64,000 nucleotides of DNA from Streptomyces sp. NBC_01381. GTDB lineage: Bacteria > Actinomycetota > Actinomycetes > Streptomycetales > Streptomycetaceae. Of this stretch, positions 9,172-17,539 are shown piece by piece (position 1 is the first letter of the stretch; every line of letters starts with the position of its first letter). The position numbers were made by a program, and so were the translations under genes. The notes under the pieces are model-generated. The model saw nothing but the letters and a program-made list of their open reading frames with translations, was not told the DNA's origin and did no database searches. The stretch covers positions 62,001 to 126,000 of the forward strand of contig NZ_JAPEPI010000003.1 of NCBI RefSeq assembly GCF_026340305.1. Reading direction: 5' to 3'.

Positions 9172-10037
9172 ATGGTGCTCCGGCTGGAGGAGCTGCTGTT
9201 CCCGTCGATCGCGGATATCGCGGTGCTGTCGGTCGACGTGAACGACGAGGCGGTATTGATAGCGGCTCGGTGCACGATGGCCGGGGCCGACTGTGTGGGG
9301 TGCAGGGGCTGGTCGGAGCGGGTTCACAGCTCCTATCTGCGGTATCCCGCTGACGTGCCCAGTGCGGGGAGGCGGGTTCGGTTGTGCCTGTGGGTCCGCC
9401 GGTTCATCTGCGGGAACGCGTTGTGCGAACGGCGGACCTTCGTCGAACAGATAGCCGGGCTGACCCGGCGGTACGGCCGGTGGACCGAGCGCCTGAGGTC
9501 GACGCTGGCTGCGGTCGGCGTCGCGCTCACCGGCCGGGCGGGCGCCCGCATGGCCGGTGTCTTCGGGGTTGCTGTCAGCCGCAGCACCGTTCTGCGGCTG
9601 GTCGAGGCCCTGCCCGATCCTTGAAGTAGCAGCGCCGCGCGGCCGCCGACCCCGCGGGCGGTCTCGGGGTGGATTCTCCGGCACCCCGATGGCCTCGCAG
9701 GGAGCGATCAGCTCCGGCTCAAGGCTGTGCTGGCCAGTGCCCGGAACTGGACGCCCTCACCGGGCACGTCCGGTCCTTCGCCCGGATGTTCACCGAGCGC
9801 GAGGGTGAACGTCTACCAGAATGGCTCGATGCCGTTCGGCAGGACGATCTGCCACCCATCCACACCCTGGCCGCCGGCATCGACCGCGACCGTGATGCTG
9901 TCACGGCCGGCCTCACCCTCCCCTGGAACTCCGGTGTCGTCGAAGGACACGTCAACCGGATCAAGATGCTCAAGCGCCAGATGTCCAGCCGAGCTGGCTT
10001 CGGGCTCCTCCGCAAGCGTGTCCTGTTCTACTCATAG
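9172..10037 (+). pseudogene. ISL3-family transposase, internally deleted
   Basis: The first frame (9172-9624) matches the ISL3 N-terminal zinc-binding and helix-turn-helix part (Cys-rich ADCVGCRGWSER, CGNALCERRTF, then VAVSRSTVLRLVEALPDP). A second frame (about 9700-10037) matches the C-terminus (GHVRSFARMFTEREGERLPE, SGVVEGHVNRIKMLKRQM). The middle, which should hold most of the DDE catalytic core, is missing and the frames are not joined, so the transposase cannot work. Confidence 0.85.
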
Positions 10038-10091
10038 GACACCGCATTTCTGATGACTTCCGAGCCCTTCGCGGTTGTTGGCAGACCAGGC

Positions 10092-10512
10092 TTACGCCGC
10101 CATGAAGCGGCCCAGCTCGCGTGATTTCTGCTGAAGGGCCGCTGCCCAAGCCCCCTCAGAGGAATCCGGGGCCGTGGGGACCTGAACATCCTTTAGGCCG
10201 CCGACCTCGGCGAAGCCGGCTGGCTGCCATTTCACGTCGATGCCTGCCCTCTCCCGCCAAGACCAGCACCGTGGCAACGAACCCCTCGGACAGGGCAGCC
10301 ATGACGGCGTGGCTCGCTCTCCGGTGCCACGCGAGCAGGGCGTCGACAAACGCTTTGAACACGAGGGGGTCGATCTGGCACTCGTCAGTGTGCATGGGTC
10401 CAATGCCGGACGACAGGCCCAGTTCGGCTTGGTAGACGCTCACCTGGCTCATGAACAGCCGGGAGGCATCGTTGGACGGGTTCCACAGGGTCTCGTCCCC
10501 TATGCCGTAGTA
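10092..10512 (-). pseudogene. DUF6086-like protein, start lost and frameshifted
   Basis: The N-terminal frame reads YYGIGDETLWNPSNDASRLF and SGIGPMHTDECQIDPLVFKA, which I recognise as the DUF6086 pattern. Near 10240-10260 it shifts to a second frame ending ERAGIDVKWQPAGF and RELGRFMAA with a TAA at 10092. The expected start (Met-Ser-Gln before the Tyr pair) is replaced by the inverted-repeat sequence at 10512-10530, so the gene lost its start to the mobile element or is carried by it. Confidence 0.65.
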
Positions 10513-10530
10513 CGGAAAGTGAGCCAGAAC
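10512..10530 (-). repeat. Right arm of a 19-bp perfect inverted repeat
   Basis: This is the exact complement of 9043-9061. It lies immediately before the first recognisable codons of the DUF6086-like gene. Confidence 0.7.
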
Positions 10531-10604
10531 ACGAGAACGGGAGTCGGGTGCCGCAGGCTCTTCCCGGCGCGTATCCGTCACTTCCAGGTCCGGTTGGTGA
10601 GGGC

Positions 10605-11522
10605 CTATTGAGAGGCGGTCGGTGGTGTGAAGAGTGCCTGGACGGTTTCGGTGGCCAGCTCTCGCAGCCAGGTGTGGGCGCGGTCGTTGTCGTAGCGCTG
10701 GTGCCACAGCAGGTACAGGGGTACGTCGGGCAGTTGGAGTGGCGGCGGCAGTGTGGCCAAGCCGAGTTGTTCCCGGGCCGTGCGGGTGACCGCGTCGGGG
10801 AGGGTGACGACCAGATCGGTGTCGAGGGCGAGTTGCAGTGCGAAGGCGGCGGTGGGCCCGGCGGCGACGACGCGTCGTTCGAGGCCGCGTGAGGTCAGGA
10901 CGTCATCGATCGGGTCGCGGAGGCTTCCGCGCCGCGAAACGGTGAGGTGTTCGGCAGCTGCGTAACGCTCAAGGCTCAGCGGGCCTGTGGTGAGCGGGTG
11001 GCCTGGGCGGACGGCAACGACCAGCTGGTCCTTGCCGACGAGGCGGTGGCGGATGTCGGGGAGCGTCGGAGCGCTGGAGCTTGATTCAAGGTCGACCTCA
11101 CCCCGGCGCAGCTCAGCGTCGTCCGTCCCGGGTTCGGCGGACAGGCGCAGCCGGACGCCGGGGGCCTGGCGGTGGACGGCGGTGATCAGGGCGGTGCCGG
11201 AAGCAGCGGTCAGGGCGGCGTGCCAGCGAACGGTGAACACCCTGTCCAGAGCCGCCAGGTCGAGTTCCTGCTGCGCGGACAGAAGCTGGTGGGCCTGCTG
11301 CACGAGGGCGTGGACCTGGGCGCGCATGGCCAGCGCGCGGGTGGTGGGGACCATGCTGCGGCCGGTGCGGACCAGGATCTGGTCACCGGTGGCCTTGCGG
11401 ATGCGGCCCAGGGAGCGGCTCATCGCCGGTGCGGTGACATGGAGGCGTGCTGCCGCGCCGGCGACGCTGCCCTCTTCCAGCAGGGCGTCCAGGGCCGTGA
11501 GCAGGTTCAGATCCAGTTGCAT
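10605..11522 (-). CDS. LysR-family transcriptional regulator
   Basis: The ATG at 11522 gives a standard 305-residue LysR protein: winged helix-turn-helix at residues 1-60 (MQLDLNLLTALDALLEEGSV, then ARLHVTAPAMSRSLGRIR) and a periplasmic-binding-fold effector domain after about residue 90. It is divergently transcribed from the inositol-monophosphatase-like gene across 117 bp that contains a clear palindrome (11535-11557), so it probably controls that operon and itself. Confidence 0.92.
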   Translation of the reverse strand: MQLDLNLLTALDALLEEGSVAGAAARLHVTAPAMSRSLGRIRKATGDQILVRTGRSMVPTTRALAMRAQVHALVQQAHQLLSAQQELDLAALDRVFTVRWHAALTAASGTALITAVHRQAPGVRLRLSAEPGTDDAELRRGEVDLESSSSAPTLPDIRHRLVGKDQLVVAVRPGHPLTTGPLSLERYAAAEHLTVSRRGSLRDPIDDVLTSRGLERRVVAAGPTAAFALQLALDTDLVVTLPDAVTRTAREQLGLATLPPPLQLPDVPLYLLWHQRYDNDRAHTWLRELATETVQALFTPPTASQ

Positions 11523-11534
11523 GGCAGTAACTCT

Positions 11535-11557
11535 ACAAGTAATAAGCATGCACTTGT
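11535..11557. promoter_or_regulatory. Probable LysR operator in the divergent promoter
   Basis: ACAAGT-N11-ACTTGT is a perfect 6-bp interrupted palindrome with the T-N11-A layout of LysR boxes. It is the most AT-rich part of the intergenic region and starts 13 bp upstream of the regulator ATG. Confidence 0.55.
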
Positions 11558-11639
11558 TGTTAATGACCGAGCGCCCTACCTTCGAAGTGCGGGCGGGTGA
11601 GACAGCCGCCCCGTTTCGACCGATCCCAGGGAGCCCACC

Positions 11640-12452
11640 ATGAGCACAGCCATGCCTTTCGACGCCGGTACGACGCTCCTGTCCGACGTGACAGCCGCGG
11701 TGAAGACCGCCGGCGTCACGCTGCGCGACCGCCACACCTCGCACGCCCGGGGCGTGAGTCTGGACGAGGTCGTGGGCGAGATCCACGCCAACGACGACGC
11801 GGTGCTGGACGTGCTGCGGGAACCCCTGTTGCGGGCCCGGCCGGGGTCGCAGTGGGCCGAGGACGAGCTGGCGGGCGGCGCGCTCCCGCCCGGCGAGTGG
11901 TGGGTCGTCGACCCCGCCGAGGGGAACATCAACCACGTACACGGCATGGAGGACTGGGCCGTCACCGCCACCCTGGTCCGCGACAACCGGCCGGTGCTCA
12001 CCGTCGTCCACCTGCCGCTGACCGGCGACACCTACACCGCGGTCGCCGGCGGCGGTGCCCGCCTGGGCGGCCGGCCCCTGAAGGTGTCCGCCAAGACCGA
12101 CCTGGGCGCCGCGCTCATCGGCACCGGCCAGGCTAAGCCCGGCGAGGACGAGCGCACCTTCCGGCGGATCGGTGACTCCGTCACCGCGATGCTCATCAAC
12201 GGCCTGGTCGTGCGTGTGTCCGTTCCCGCCACGATGCAGCTCATCCACGTCGCCGCCGGACGCATGGACGCGTTCTGGCAGTTCTCCGACGTCCGCTCCG
12301 GCCTGGTCGCCGGCGCCCTGCTGGTCTCCGAGGCCGGAGGCACCGTCACCGACCTGACGGGCGAACCCTGGAACACCGGCAGCCGCGACTTCCTGGCCGC
12401 CGCCCCCGGCATCCACGGCGCCGCCCTCAAGGTCCTCTCGCCGATCGCCTGA
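11640..12452 (+). CDS. Inositol-monophosphatase-family protein
   Basis: The 270-residue protein has the fold and order of motifs of Mg-dependent sugar/inositol phosphatases: WAEDEL near residue 77, WWVVDPAEGNINHVHG around residues 87-102 and SDVRSGLVAGALLVSEAGG near residue 225. The family signature DPIDGTxNF is altered to DPAEGNINH, and the second WDxAAG box reads FSDVRSG. Substrate or metal use may therefore differ. It is the first gene of a LysR-controlled pair. Confidence 0.85.
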   Translation: MSTAMPFDAGTTLLSDVTAAVKTAGVTLRDRHTSHARGVSLDEVVGEIHANDDAVLDVLREPLLRARPGSQWAEDELAGGALPPGEWWVVDPAEGNINHVHGMEDWAVTATLVRDNRPVLTVVHLPLTGDTYTAVAGGGARLGGRPLKVSAKTDLGAALIGTGQAKPGEDERTFRRIGDSVTAMLINGLVVRVSVPATMQLIHVAAGRMDAFWQFSDVRSGLVAGALLVSEAGGTVTDLTGEPWNTGSRDFLAAAPGIHGAALKVLSPIA

Positions 12453-12501
12453 CCGGAAGTCTCCGCTCTTCCCCACCCGATACCGCAAGGAGCATCACCG
12501 C

Positions 12502-13146
12502 ATGACCAGCATCGGCATCCTGGGCGCCGGCCGCGTCGGAACCAACCTCGCCGGCAAGCTCTCCGCAGCCGGACACCAGGTCACCCTCGGCGGCCGGAGC
12601 CCCGAAGACACCGCCGCCCGCACCGCCGGGCTCGCCCCGCGGATCGCCTTCGCCGACCAGCGCACCACTGCCCGCACCACGGACATCGTGATCAACGCGA
12701 CGCCCGGCGACAGTTCCCTGGACCGCCTCACCGACCTGCGCACCGAACTCGCCGGCAAGATCCTCATCGACGTCTCCAACGCCACCCGCGACGCCGCAGA
12801 CGGCCTGCCCGGCGACCTGTGCTATCCCGGCAGCAGCCTCGCCGAGAAGCTCCAGGCCGCGCTCCCCGACACCCATGTGGTCAAGACCCTCAACACCATG
12901 CTGTTCATGGTCATGACCGCTCCCGAAACCCTGGCCACCCCACCGACCGCCTATCTCTCGGGCGATGACGAACACGCGAAGAGGACCGTCACCGGCCTGC
13001 TCGGCGACCTGGGCTGGCAGCCCGAACGGATCGAGGACCTCGGCGACATCACCACAGCCCGCGCCACCGAGGCCATGATCCTCATCGTGCCCCACATCCT
13101 GCGCCGCCACGGCTTCAAGCCCTTCGCCGTCTCCCTCGCCCGCTGA
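12502..13146 (+). CDS. NADP-dependent reductase of the F420-dependent NADP oxidoreductase fold
   Basis: The protein (214 residues) begins with a dinucleotide-binding loop (IGILGAGRVGTNLAGKL, then GGRSPEDTAAR, where the Arg after Gly-Gly suggests NADP). Later, VVKTLNTMLFMVM and YLSGDDEHAKRTVTGLLGD follow the pattern of NpmF/FNO-like dinucleotide-binding proteins. It follows the phosphatase-like gene by 49 bp on the same strand with an AAGGAG site, so the two form an operon. The reaction is not known. Confidence 0.85.
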   Translation: MTSIGILGAGRVGTNLAGKLSAAGHQVTLGGRSPEDTAARTAGLAPRIAFADQRTTARTTDIVINATPGDSSLDRLTDLRTELAGKILIDVSNATRDAADGLPGDLCYPGSSLAEKLQAALPDTHVVKTLNTMLFMVMTAPETLATPPTAYLSGDDEHAKRTVTGLLGDLGWQPERIEDLGDITTARATEAMILIVPHILRRHGFKPFAVSLAR

Positions 13147-13305
13147 CCCACCAAGACCGGGTTCAGCTCGTGCGAGGGCGGCCGGGTGCCGGAAGGGACA
13201 ACGCCCGCTGGGCTGCAAGTGACGCCCGAACTCGTCGACATTGATCACGCCTACACCACGCGAGACGACTCCCCTTGCCGTGTACGGAGCCACAGTGCTG
13301 CGATC

Positions 13306-13327
13306 ACGCCCGCCGGTGACCGGGCGT
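13306..13327. terminator. Short GC-rich hairpin between convergent genes
   Basis: ACGCCCG at 13306-13312 pairs with CGGGCGT at 13321-13327. It lies where the reductase gene and the uncharacterised minus-strand gene converge. There is no T-run, so it is only a possible terminator. Confidence 0.35.
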
Positions 13328-14013
13328 CAACTCTGCAGGCGACACCAACTGGTCCCCCCCCTTAAAGCGGGTCGATTCGGGTTGCCAGAAGCGTGATTCA
13401 CCGTCTGCGGGATGGAAGGGCGCTCCTGCCCGTTCTCGTGCTCGAGCCTGTCGATGAGCAGCCTCAGGTCGTAGGTGAAACCCTCCTCGATGCGATCCAG
13501 GACTGCGCGGTAGGCGTCGGCGGCGGGCCCGGTCTTCTCCAGCGGCCAGAAGCCGAAGTTCTCCACGGCGTGCTCGGGCAGCGGAAGGGCAAAGGGGAAG
13601 TCCTGCGGCAGCCCGCCCATCACGTACTGACCGGGCAGCAGATCGGCGCTCACCCCCACACGGCGCAGCTCACTGTCCAGGGCGTCGAAGAACGTGGCCG
13701 GCTTGGAATACACCGCCAGGTCCATCGAGTCGGAGGAGCTGGAGTCGATGACAATGTGCATCGCGGCCGCGTACGCGTTGCCCGCGGCACAAGCGGTGGA
13801 GGAGGCATGCCCGGCCAGCAGATGGTCCAGTGCCTCGGGGACGGCCAGGCCCCAGCCCAGATCCTGCCGTTCCGCCTCGGCCTGCGCAGCGCGTGCCCGC
13901 TCAGATATGAACGGGACTATGCGCTGCTGCTCCTCGGTGAACTGGCCCGCAGCCCCCAGGAATCCGATGACATGGGACTTGTCCGCCGTACTGAACGAGA
14001 TAATGCGACTCGT
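13327..14013 (-). CDS. Uncharacterised protein with a probable ACG (mutated) start
   Basis: The open frame runs from a TAG near 14028 to the stop at 13327. The first ATG (13761) lies in the middle of convincing coding sequence; upstream of it the frame reads SRIISFSTADKSHVIGFLGA and later GLAVPEALDHLLAGHASSTA. The natural beginning is therefore about 84 codons earlier, where the expected ATG-AGT-CGC is instead ACG-AGT-CGC at 14013. Counted from there the protein has 228 residues. Either ACG is used as a rare start or the start codon is lost. I do not know the function. Confidence 0.55.
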   Translation of the reverse strand, partial: TSRIISFSTADKSHVIGFLGAAGQFTEEQQRIVPFISERARAAQAEAERQDLGWGLAVPEALDHLLAGHASSTACAAGNAYAAAMHIVIDSSSSDSMDLAVYSKPATFFDALDSELRRVGVSADLLPGQYVMGGLPQDFPFALPLPEHAVENFGFWPLEKTGPAADAYRAVLDRIEEGFTYDLRLLIDRLEHENGQERPSIPQTVNHASGNPNRPALRGGTSWCRLQS

Positions 14014-14212
14014 ACCATCACGCTAGAACTCCCACCACTGACACTGCCCCGGTCCGGTCATGCGCGGCGGATACCGGCGAGGACGCGGCCGCGTGATGCG
14101 GCATCGGCATCCAACTGCCGGCACCGGGCGGTGGAGCGGTCATCGCCCAGGGCCTCCACTCCCGTCATCGCTTCACCCTGCTCGTCATCGTCCGCCAGCA
14201 GGAGACCAAGCT

Positions 14213-14242
14213 GGCCGCGGGGAAGGTGCCTTCCCCGCGGCC
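14213..14242. terminator. 14-bp perfect hairpin, possible terminator
   Basis: GGCCGCGGGGAAGG at 14213-14226 is followed after two bases by its exact complement to 14242. It lies just beyond the stop of the small membrane-protein gene. No T-run follows on either side. Confidence 0.55.
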
Positions 14243-14255
14243 GCGTGTCGGAAGC

Positions 14256-14456
14256 TCACAGCCGTTTCAACACCGTGTCCAGCAGCGCAGGAACGTCCGC
14301 GGGCTCGGCGGCGAGCAGGGCCACCGCGCCGAAAAGAAGCACAGCCAAACCCAGCACGGCGGTCCACACCAGCAGGGTGAGGTCCTCGGTAGGGGCGCGG
14401 CGGATCGCCGCGTAGGCGAGTCCACCCACCAGTACGAGCGTGACCAGGACCAGCAG
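14256..14456 (-). CDS. Small two-helix membrane protein (start uncertain)
   Basis: The reading frame shows two membrane helices (LLVLVTLVLVGGLAYAAI and LLVWTAVLGLAVLLFGAVAL) and ends PALLDTVLKRL. An AGGAGG site at 14474-14469 points to a start near 14456, but the available codon there is CTG; the next conventional codon is GTG 14429, inside the first helix. The length would be about 66 residues. The function is unknown. Confidence 0.5.
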   Translation of the reverse strand: MLVLVTLVLVGGLAYAAIRRAPTEDLTLLVWTAVLGLAVLLFGAVALLAAEPADVPALLDTVLKRL

Positions 14457-14729
14457 ATTCCTGTGTCCCCTCCTGGGAGCGTCGGTGCCGGATAGCCGGC
14501 AGGGAACTGACGTGGCGGAGGGGTCTCGGGTTACCGGTGCACGGATCGCGTCCGCCCGGAGTACGGCACGCGGGCGTCCGACGGCTGCATAGCCGGGAAT
14601 CTCTTCAGACGCAGGCTGTAACGCCGGGCGGGAGCGCAGCGTCAGGTAGAGGCGAGGGCGCGCGCACGCCCTGCCGCGGAGCGCCTGGCGGTCGGGCTGG
14701 GGACGGACACCTGAGGAGCTAAGGGGGCT

Positions 14730-15329
14730 GTGAGCGATGAGGAATCGATGTCCGGGCGGGCCGGCCCGAGACCATCGGCGGAGCACGTGTTCGCCGCGTC
14801 CTTCGCATGTCTGGTGGGTGTCGCGATGACGAGGTACGGCCTGCAGCGGATAGTTGCCGAGGACGTGGCCAAAAACGCCTCCAACGACATCGTGCCGAGA
14901 CTGCCGACCCTCGATAACGCCGGGAGCCACTGGCGGCAGCGGGTGGACTGGCGAACCCTCGACTTCCTGCGTGCTCAGCAGCGCGCCGGGCAAAAGGCCG
15001 CCCCCGGAGGAACGGAGGCGCTGGCAGACCTGCCGGACCGCGGACGCGGGCCGGAGGAGGAAGCGGTGCGGGGCGCAGACCTGGACCGGATCATGGCCGC
15101 CGGGCAGCGGCTGAACCCTCGGGACCAGCAGCATCTGGAGCTGGTGAAGCGGGGGTTGGAGCCGGCCGAGATGGCCGCCGTGCTGGAGCTCACCGCCGGG
15201 GCCGAGCGGACAGCGCGGCACCGGATGCTGGGAAATTCGCACCGCCGGATGCAATTCACTCTGCGGATTTCACATTCCCCCGCCACTGAGCGTGCGCAGC
15301 AGGCCGAAAGTGCTCCGATGTGCGCCTGA
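14730..15329 (+). CDS. Sigma-70-like (ECF-type) regulator
   Basis: This 199-residue protein starts at GTG 14730 behind GAGCTAAGGGGG. Residues 15-60 resemble a divergent region 2, and LDRIMAAGQRLNPRDQQHLE through ELTAGAERTARHRMLG resembles region 4, where a sequence-reading helix contacts the -35 element. Conservation is weak and the final 30 residues look unrelated to sigma factors. It could be an ECF sigma factor or a sigma-derived regulator. Confidence 0.6.
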   Translation: MSDEESMSGRAGPRPSAEHVFAASFACLVGVAMTRYGLQRIVAEDVAKNASNDIVPRLPTLDNAGSHWRQRVDWRTLDFLRAQQRAGQKAAPGGTEALADLPDRGRGPEEEAVRGADLDRIMAAGQRLNPRDQQHLELVKRGLEPAEMAAVLELTAGAERTARHRMLGNSHRRMQFTLRISHSPATERAQQAESAPMCA

Positions 15330-15481
15330 CCGCGTCAGTGCTGCGCACGGCCTTCGATGACCTGGCCGCCGTCCTCGACGCACGCTTCCTGGGGACAGGC
15401 GGGATTGTCGAGCGGATTCTCGCGGCGTACGCCGCCGACCATGGCGGCCGGGCCCAGCCTCAAGGCGAGGAATGCCCCTGA
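15320..15481 (+). CDS. Small helical protein, overlapping the sigma-like gene
   Basis: GTG 15320 opens a 53-residue frame ending at TGA 15481 (VRLTASVLRTAFDDLAAVLD then GIVERILAAYAADHGG). Codon usage is typical of a Streptomyces coding frame and it overlaps the end of the upstream gene by 10 bases, so translational coupling is likely. I do not recognise it. Confidence 0.45.
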   Translation: MRLTASVLRTAFDDLAAVLDARFLGTGGIVERILAAYAADHGGRAQPQGEECP

Positions 15482-15484
15482 GGC

Positions 15485-16723
15485 TCACAGGAGGATGACG
15501 ATGAGGGCGGTGTCGTCGGTGAGGCCGGCCGGGGCGATGAGCTCGGTCAGCAGTGCGTCAGCGAGCTGGTCCGGGTCATCCGCGGCGCCGTGACGGGTGA
15601 CCGATGCGGCGAGCCGGGCGAGCCCGGTGTCGATGTCCTCGCGGCGGCGCTCGATCAGCCCGTCGGTGTAGAGGACGAGGACCGAGCCCTCAGCGAAGGC
15701 CGTGTGGGCCTGCGGGCGCGCTGCGTGTACGGGCCGCGCGCCGAGCGGAGGATCGGTGGCCTGGTCCAGGTAGGTGACGGTGCCGTCCGGGTGCCGCAGC
15801 ACGGGCGGAGGGTGGCCGGCGCTGCTGTAGGTGAGGGTGTGGGCGTTCCAGTCGATGAACACGGAGGCGGCGGTGGTGGATTCGGCACCATCGACGGAGC
15901 GGGCGTACAGGCCGAGAACCTCCAAAGCCTGGGCGGGGCCGTCGGCGACCCGAGACGCGGCGGACAGCGCGCTGCGCAGCTGCCCCATGACGCCGGCCGC
16001 CCGAAGCCCGTGGCCGACGACGTCGCCGACCGCCACGGCCGTGCGGCCACCGCTGGGCAGGTCGACCAGGTCGTACCAGTCGCCGCACACGTTCAGGGCC
16101 CCCACCGCGGGCCGGTAGCGCACCGCGGCACGGTGATGGACGAGCGGGCGGGGCGCGGGCAGCATCGCCTCCTGCAGATGCAGGGCGACCTCGCGCTCGC
16201 GGGCATGGGCCTGACGAAGGCGCTCGTTGACCTCTTGCAGCTCCCGGGCCCGGGTGTACAACTCTGCCTCGAGGACCTGGGCGCGGTCGCCGCCGCCGGG
16301 CCGGCCGCCTCGGGCGCGGATGAGTTCGGTGACCTCCTCGACCCGGTGCAGCAGCAGCGCCACGGTGCCGTCCGGGGCGAGAACGGGAACGTTGACCGGA
16401 CTCCAGTACCGCTCCTCCCACACCCCGGGCCGGTCGGGATACTCCACGTCGTAGCGCTGCAAGGCCATGGTGTCGGGCTCCCCGCTGTCCGCAACTCGCC
16501 GCAGCGAGGCGTACAGGTTGCGCATCCCAGTCGCGGCGGGGTCGCTGGGATTGTCGGGGAAAACGTCGAACACGTAGCGGCCGATCACCTGCTCGCGGGT
16601 CCGGCCCGACATCGACAAGAACGCCTCGTTGGCATCCGCGTACACCAGATCGCGGGTCAGCAGCGCCACCGCGCCCGGCAGCGCGTGGAAGACCGCCTCA
16701 TAGCCGATGTCGGGCCCGCTCAC
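15485..16723 (-). CDS. PAS-domain SpoIIE/PP2C-type serine phosphatase
   Basis: The 412-residue protein has an N-terminal PAS domain (about residues 8-130; FHALPGAVALLTRDLVYADA), a coiled-coil linker (about 150-190; RARELQEVNERLRQAHARER) and a SpoIIE phosphatase domain with metal-binding Asp in GDWYDL, VGDVVGHG and DDTALIVIL. Such proteins dephosphorylate anti-anti-sigma factors and so tune sigma-B-type responses. GTG 16723 is chosen because a GGCAGGTGG site precedes it; GTG 16738 is the alternative. No anti-sigma gene lies beside it. Confidence 0.92.
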   Translation of the reverse strand: MSGPDIGYEAVFHALPGAVALLTRDLVYADANEAFLSMSGRTREQVIGRYVFDVFPDNPSDPAATGMRNLYASLRRVADSGEPDTMALQRYDVEYPDRPGVWEERYWSPVNVPVLAPDGTVALLLHRVEEVTELIRARGGRPGGGDRAQVLEAELYTRARELQEVNERLRQAHAREREVALHLQEAMLPAPRPLVHHRAAVRYRPAVGALNVCGDWYDLVDLPSGGRTAVAVGDVVGHGLRAAGVMGQLRSALSAASRVADGPAQALEVLGLYARSVDGAESTTAASVFIDWNAHTLTYSSAGHPPPVLRHPDGTVTYLDQATDPPLGARPVHAARPQAHTAFAEGSVLVLYTDGLIERRREDIDTGLARLAASVTRHGAADDPDQLADALLTELIAPAGLTDDTALIVILL

Positions 16724-16753
16724 GGTCCACCTGCCCACACCACGACGCCCCGA

Positions 16754-17248
16754 TCATGTGTTTGCCTCACGGTAGGCACTGTCGGCGAACCAGCTGACCG
16801 CGGCCAGCACAGAGTGGGCCGTTTGGCCCCCTGACGGGGCCGGTTCCTCCTCATGCCCGTGCCACGGGAGCGATGCACGATGCCGGTATGAGCGATGTCG
16901 GACCAGCCCTCGCCGGGCCGCTGGGGCGGGTGCGGTGCATGGAGCTGCTGGCTGGCGAAAGCAGCAGTCGAGGGCGGTGCAACAGCCATTCCGCATCGTC
17001 GGATGGCACGGGGTGCCTGCAAGGTCACCGTTCTCCGGGACGTGATCGAGATGTGCCGTGGTCGGTACGACACACGAGCCGGTGCCGTATGCGGGCTTGC
17101 CGTGTTCGTTCGGGCACCTGCCCATGTGGCTGCCGCGGCCGCACTCGCTTTCGCACTCACACCGCCAGTCGGCGCGTTCCTTGACGGCCTGCGAGATCAC
17201 TGACCACTCGGCGGGATACCGTCCTCGGTTCTCGGGGCGGATCGGCAT
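16754..17248 (-). pseudogene. HNH-type nuclease, truncated
   Basis: The first 75 or so residues read like Streptomyces HNH proteins: RYPAEWSVISQAVKERADWR, a Cys-rich CECESECGRGSHMGRC and the first half of the nuclease motif AHLDHVPENGDL. The expected second half (CxxCH on a helix) is missing; the frame instead enters unrelated sequence. It is probably a broken accessory nuclease gene. Confidence 0.6.
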
Positions 17249-17265
17249 GCCCTGTCACATCGGCG

Positions 17266-17532
17266 TCACATCGGCCACTGATCGGGCACCGGGCTGGACG
17301 CCACGACGTCGTCCAGGACCCGGTCCCGTAGCTGACCCACGAGCCGGTTCACCGCGTTGACCAGGGCCATCAGGACGTCCTCGGACTCGCCGGAGCCAAG
17401 CGCGGCCGTGGCGTCCTCCAGGAGCTGGGAGGCGTCATCGGCGAGCTCGATACGAGCAGCGGCGTCCTCCGCGCTGCGGCCGAACAGCTCGGCGTCCACG
17501 TAACCCGCCACCGCTCCGGGGCCCGCCCGCAC
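17266..17532 (-). CDS. Small helical hypothetical protein, probably 5'-truncated
   Basis: Eighty-eight residues, mostly acidic and helical (AAARIELADDASQLLEDATA). The only start is a GTG at 17532 without a good ribosome site, and it lies right beside the IS5-type remnant, so the original N-terminus may have been removed by that insertion. The function is not recognised. Confidence 0.45.
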   Translation of the reverse strand: MRAGPGAVAGYVDAELFGRSAEDAAARIELADDASQLLEDATAALGSGESEDVLMALVNAVNRLVGQLRDRVLDDVVASSPVPDQWPM

Positions 17533-17539
17533 GCTCTAA

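Larger units (their letters stand above)
9043..10530. mobile_element. Decayed ISL3-family insertion element
   Basis: A perfect 19-bp inverted repeat (GTTCTGGCTCACTTTCCGT at 9043-9061 and its complement at 10512-10530) bounds 1488 bp, about the size of an ISL3 element. Inside lie N- and C-terminal parts of an ISL3 transposase and a DUF6086-like gene on the other strand. Whether the inverted repeat marks the true ends is inference; no target duplication could be confirmed. Confidence 0.55.

Noticed and set aside
11576..12488. Long minus-strand reading frame running from the LysR gene across the phosphatase-like gene.
   Set aside because: The part beyond 11522 lies antisense to a clear enzyme; the LysR start at 11522 is obvious from homology.
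14457..15254. Minus-strand frame extending the small membrane protein upstream.
   Set aside because: It is antisense to the sigma-like gene and its translation lacks protein-like patterns; only the 3' end (14256-14456) is credible.
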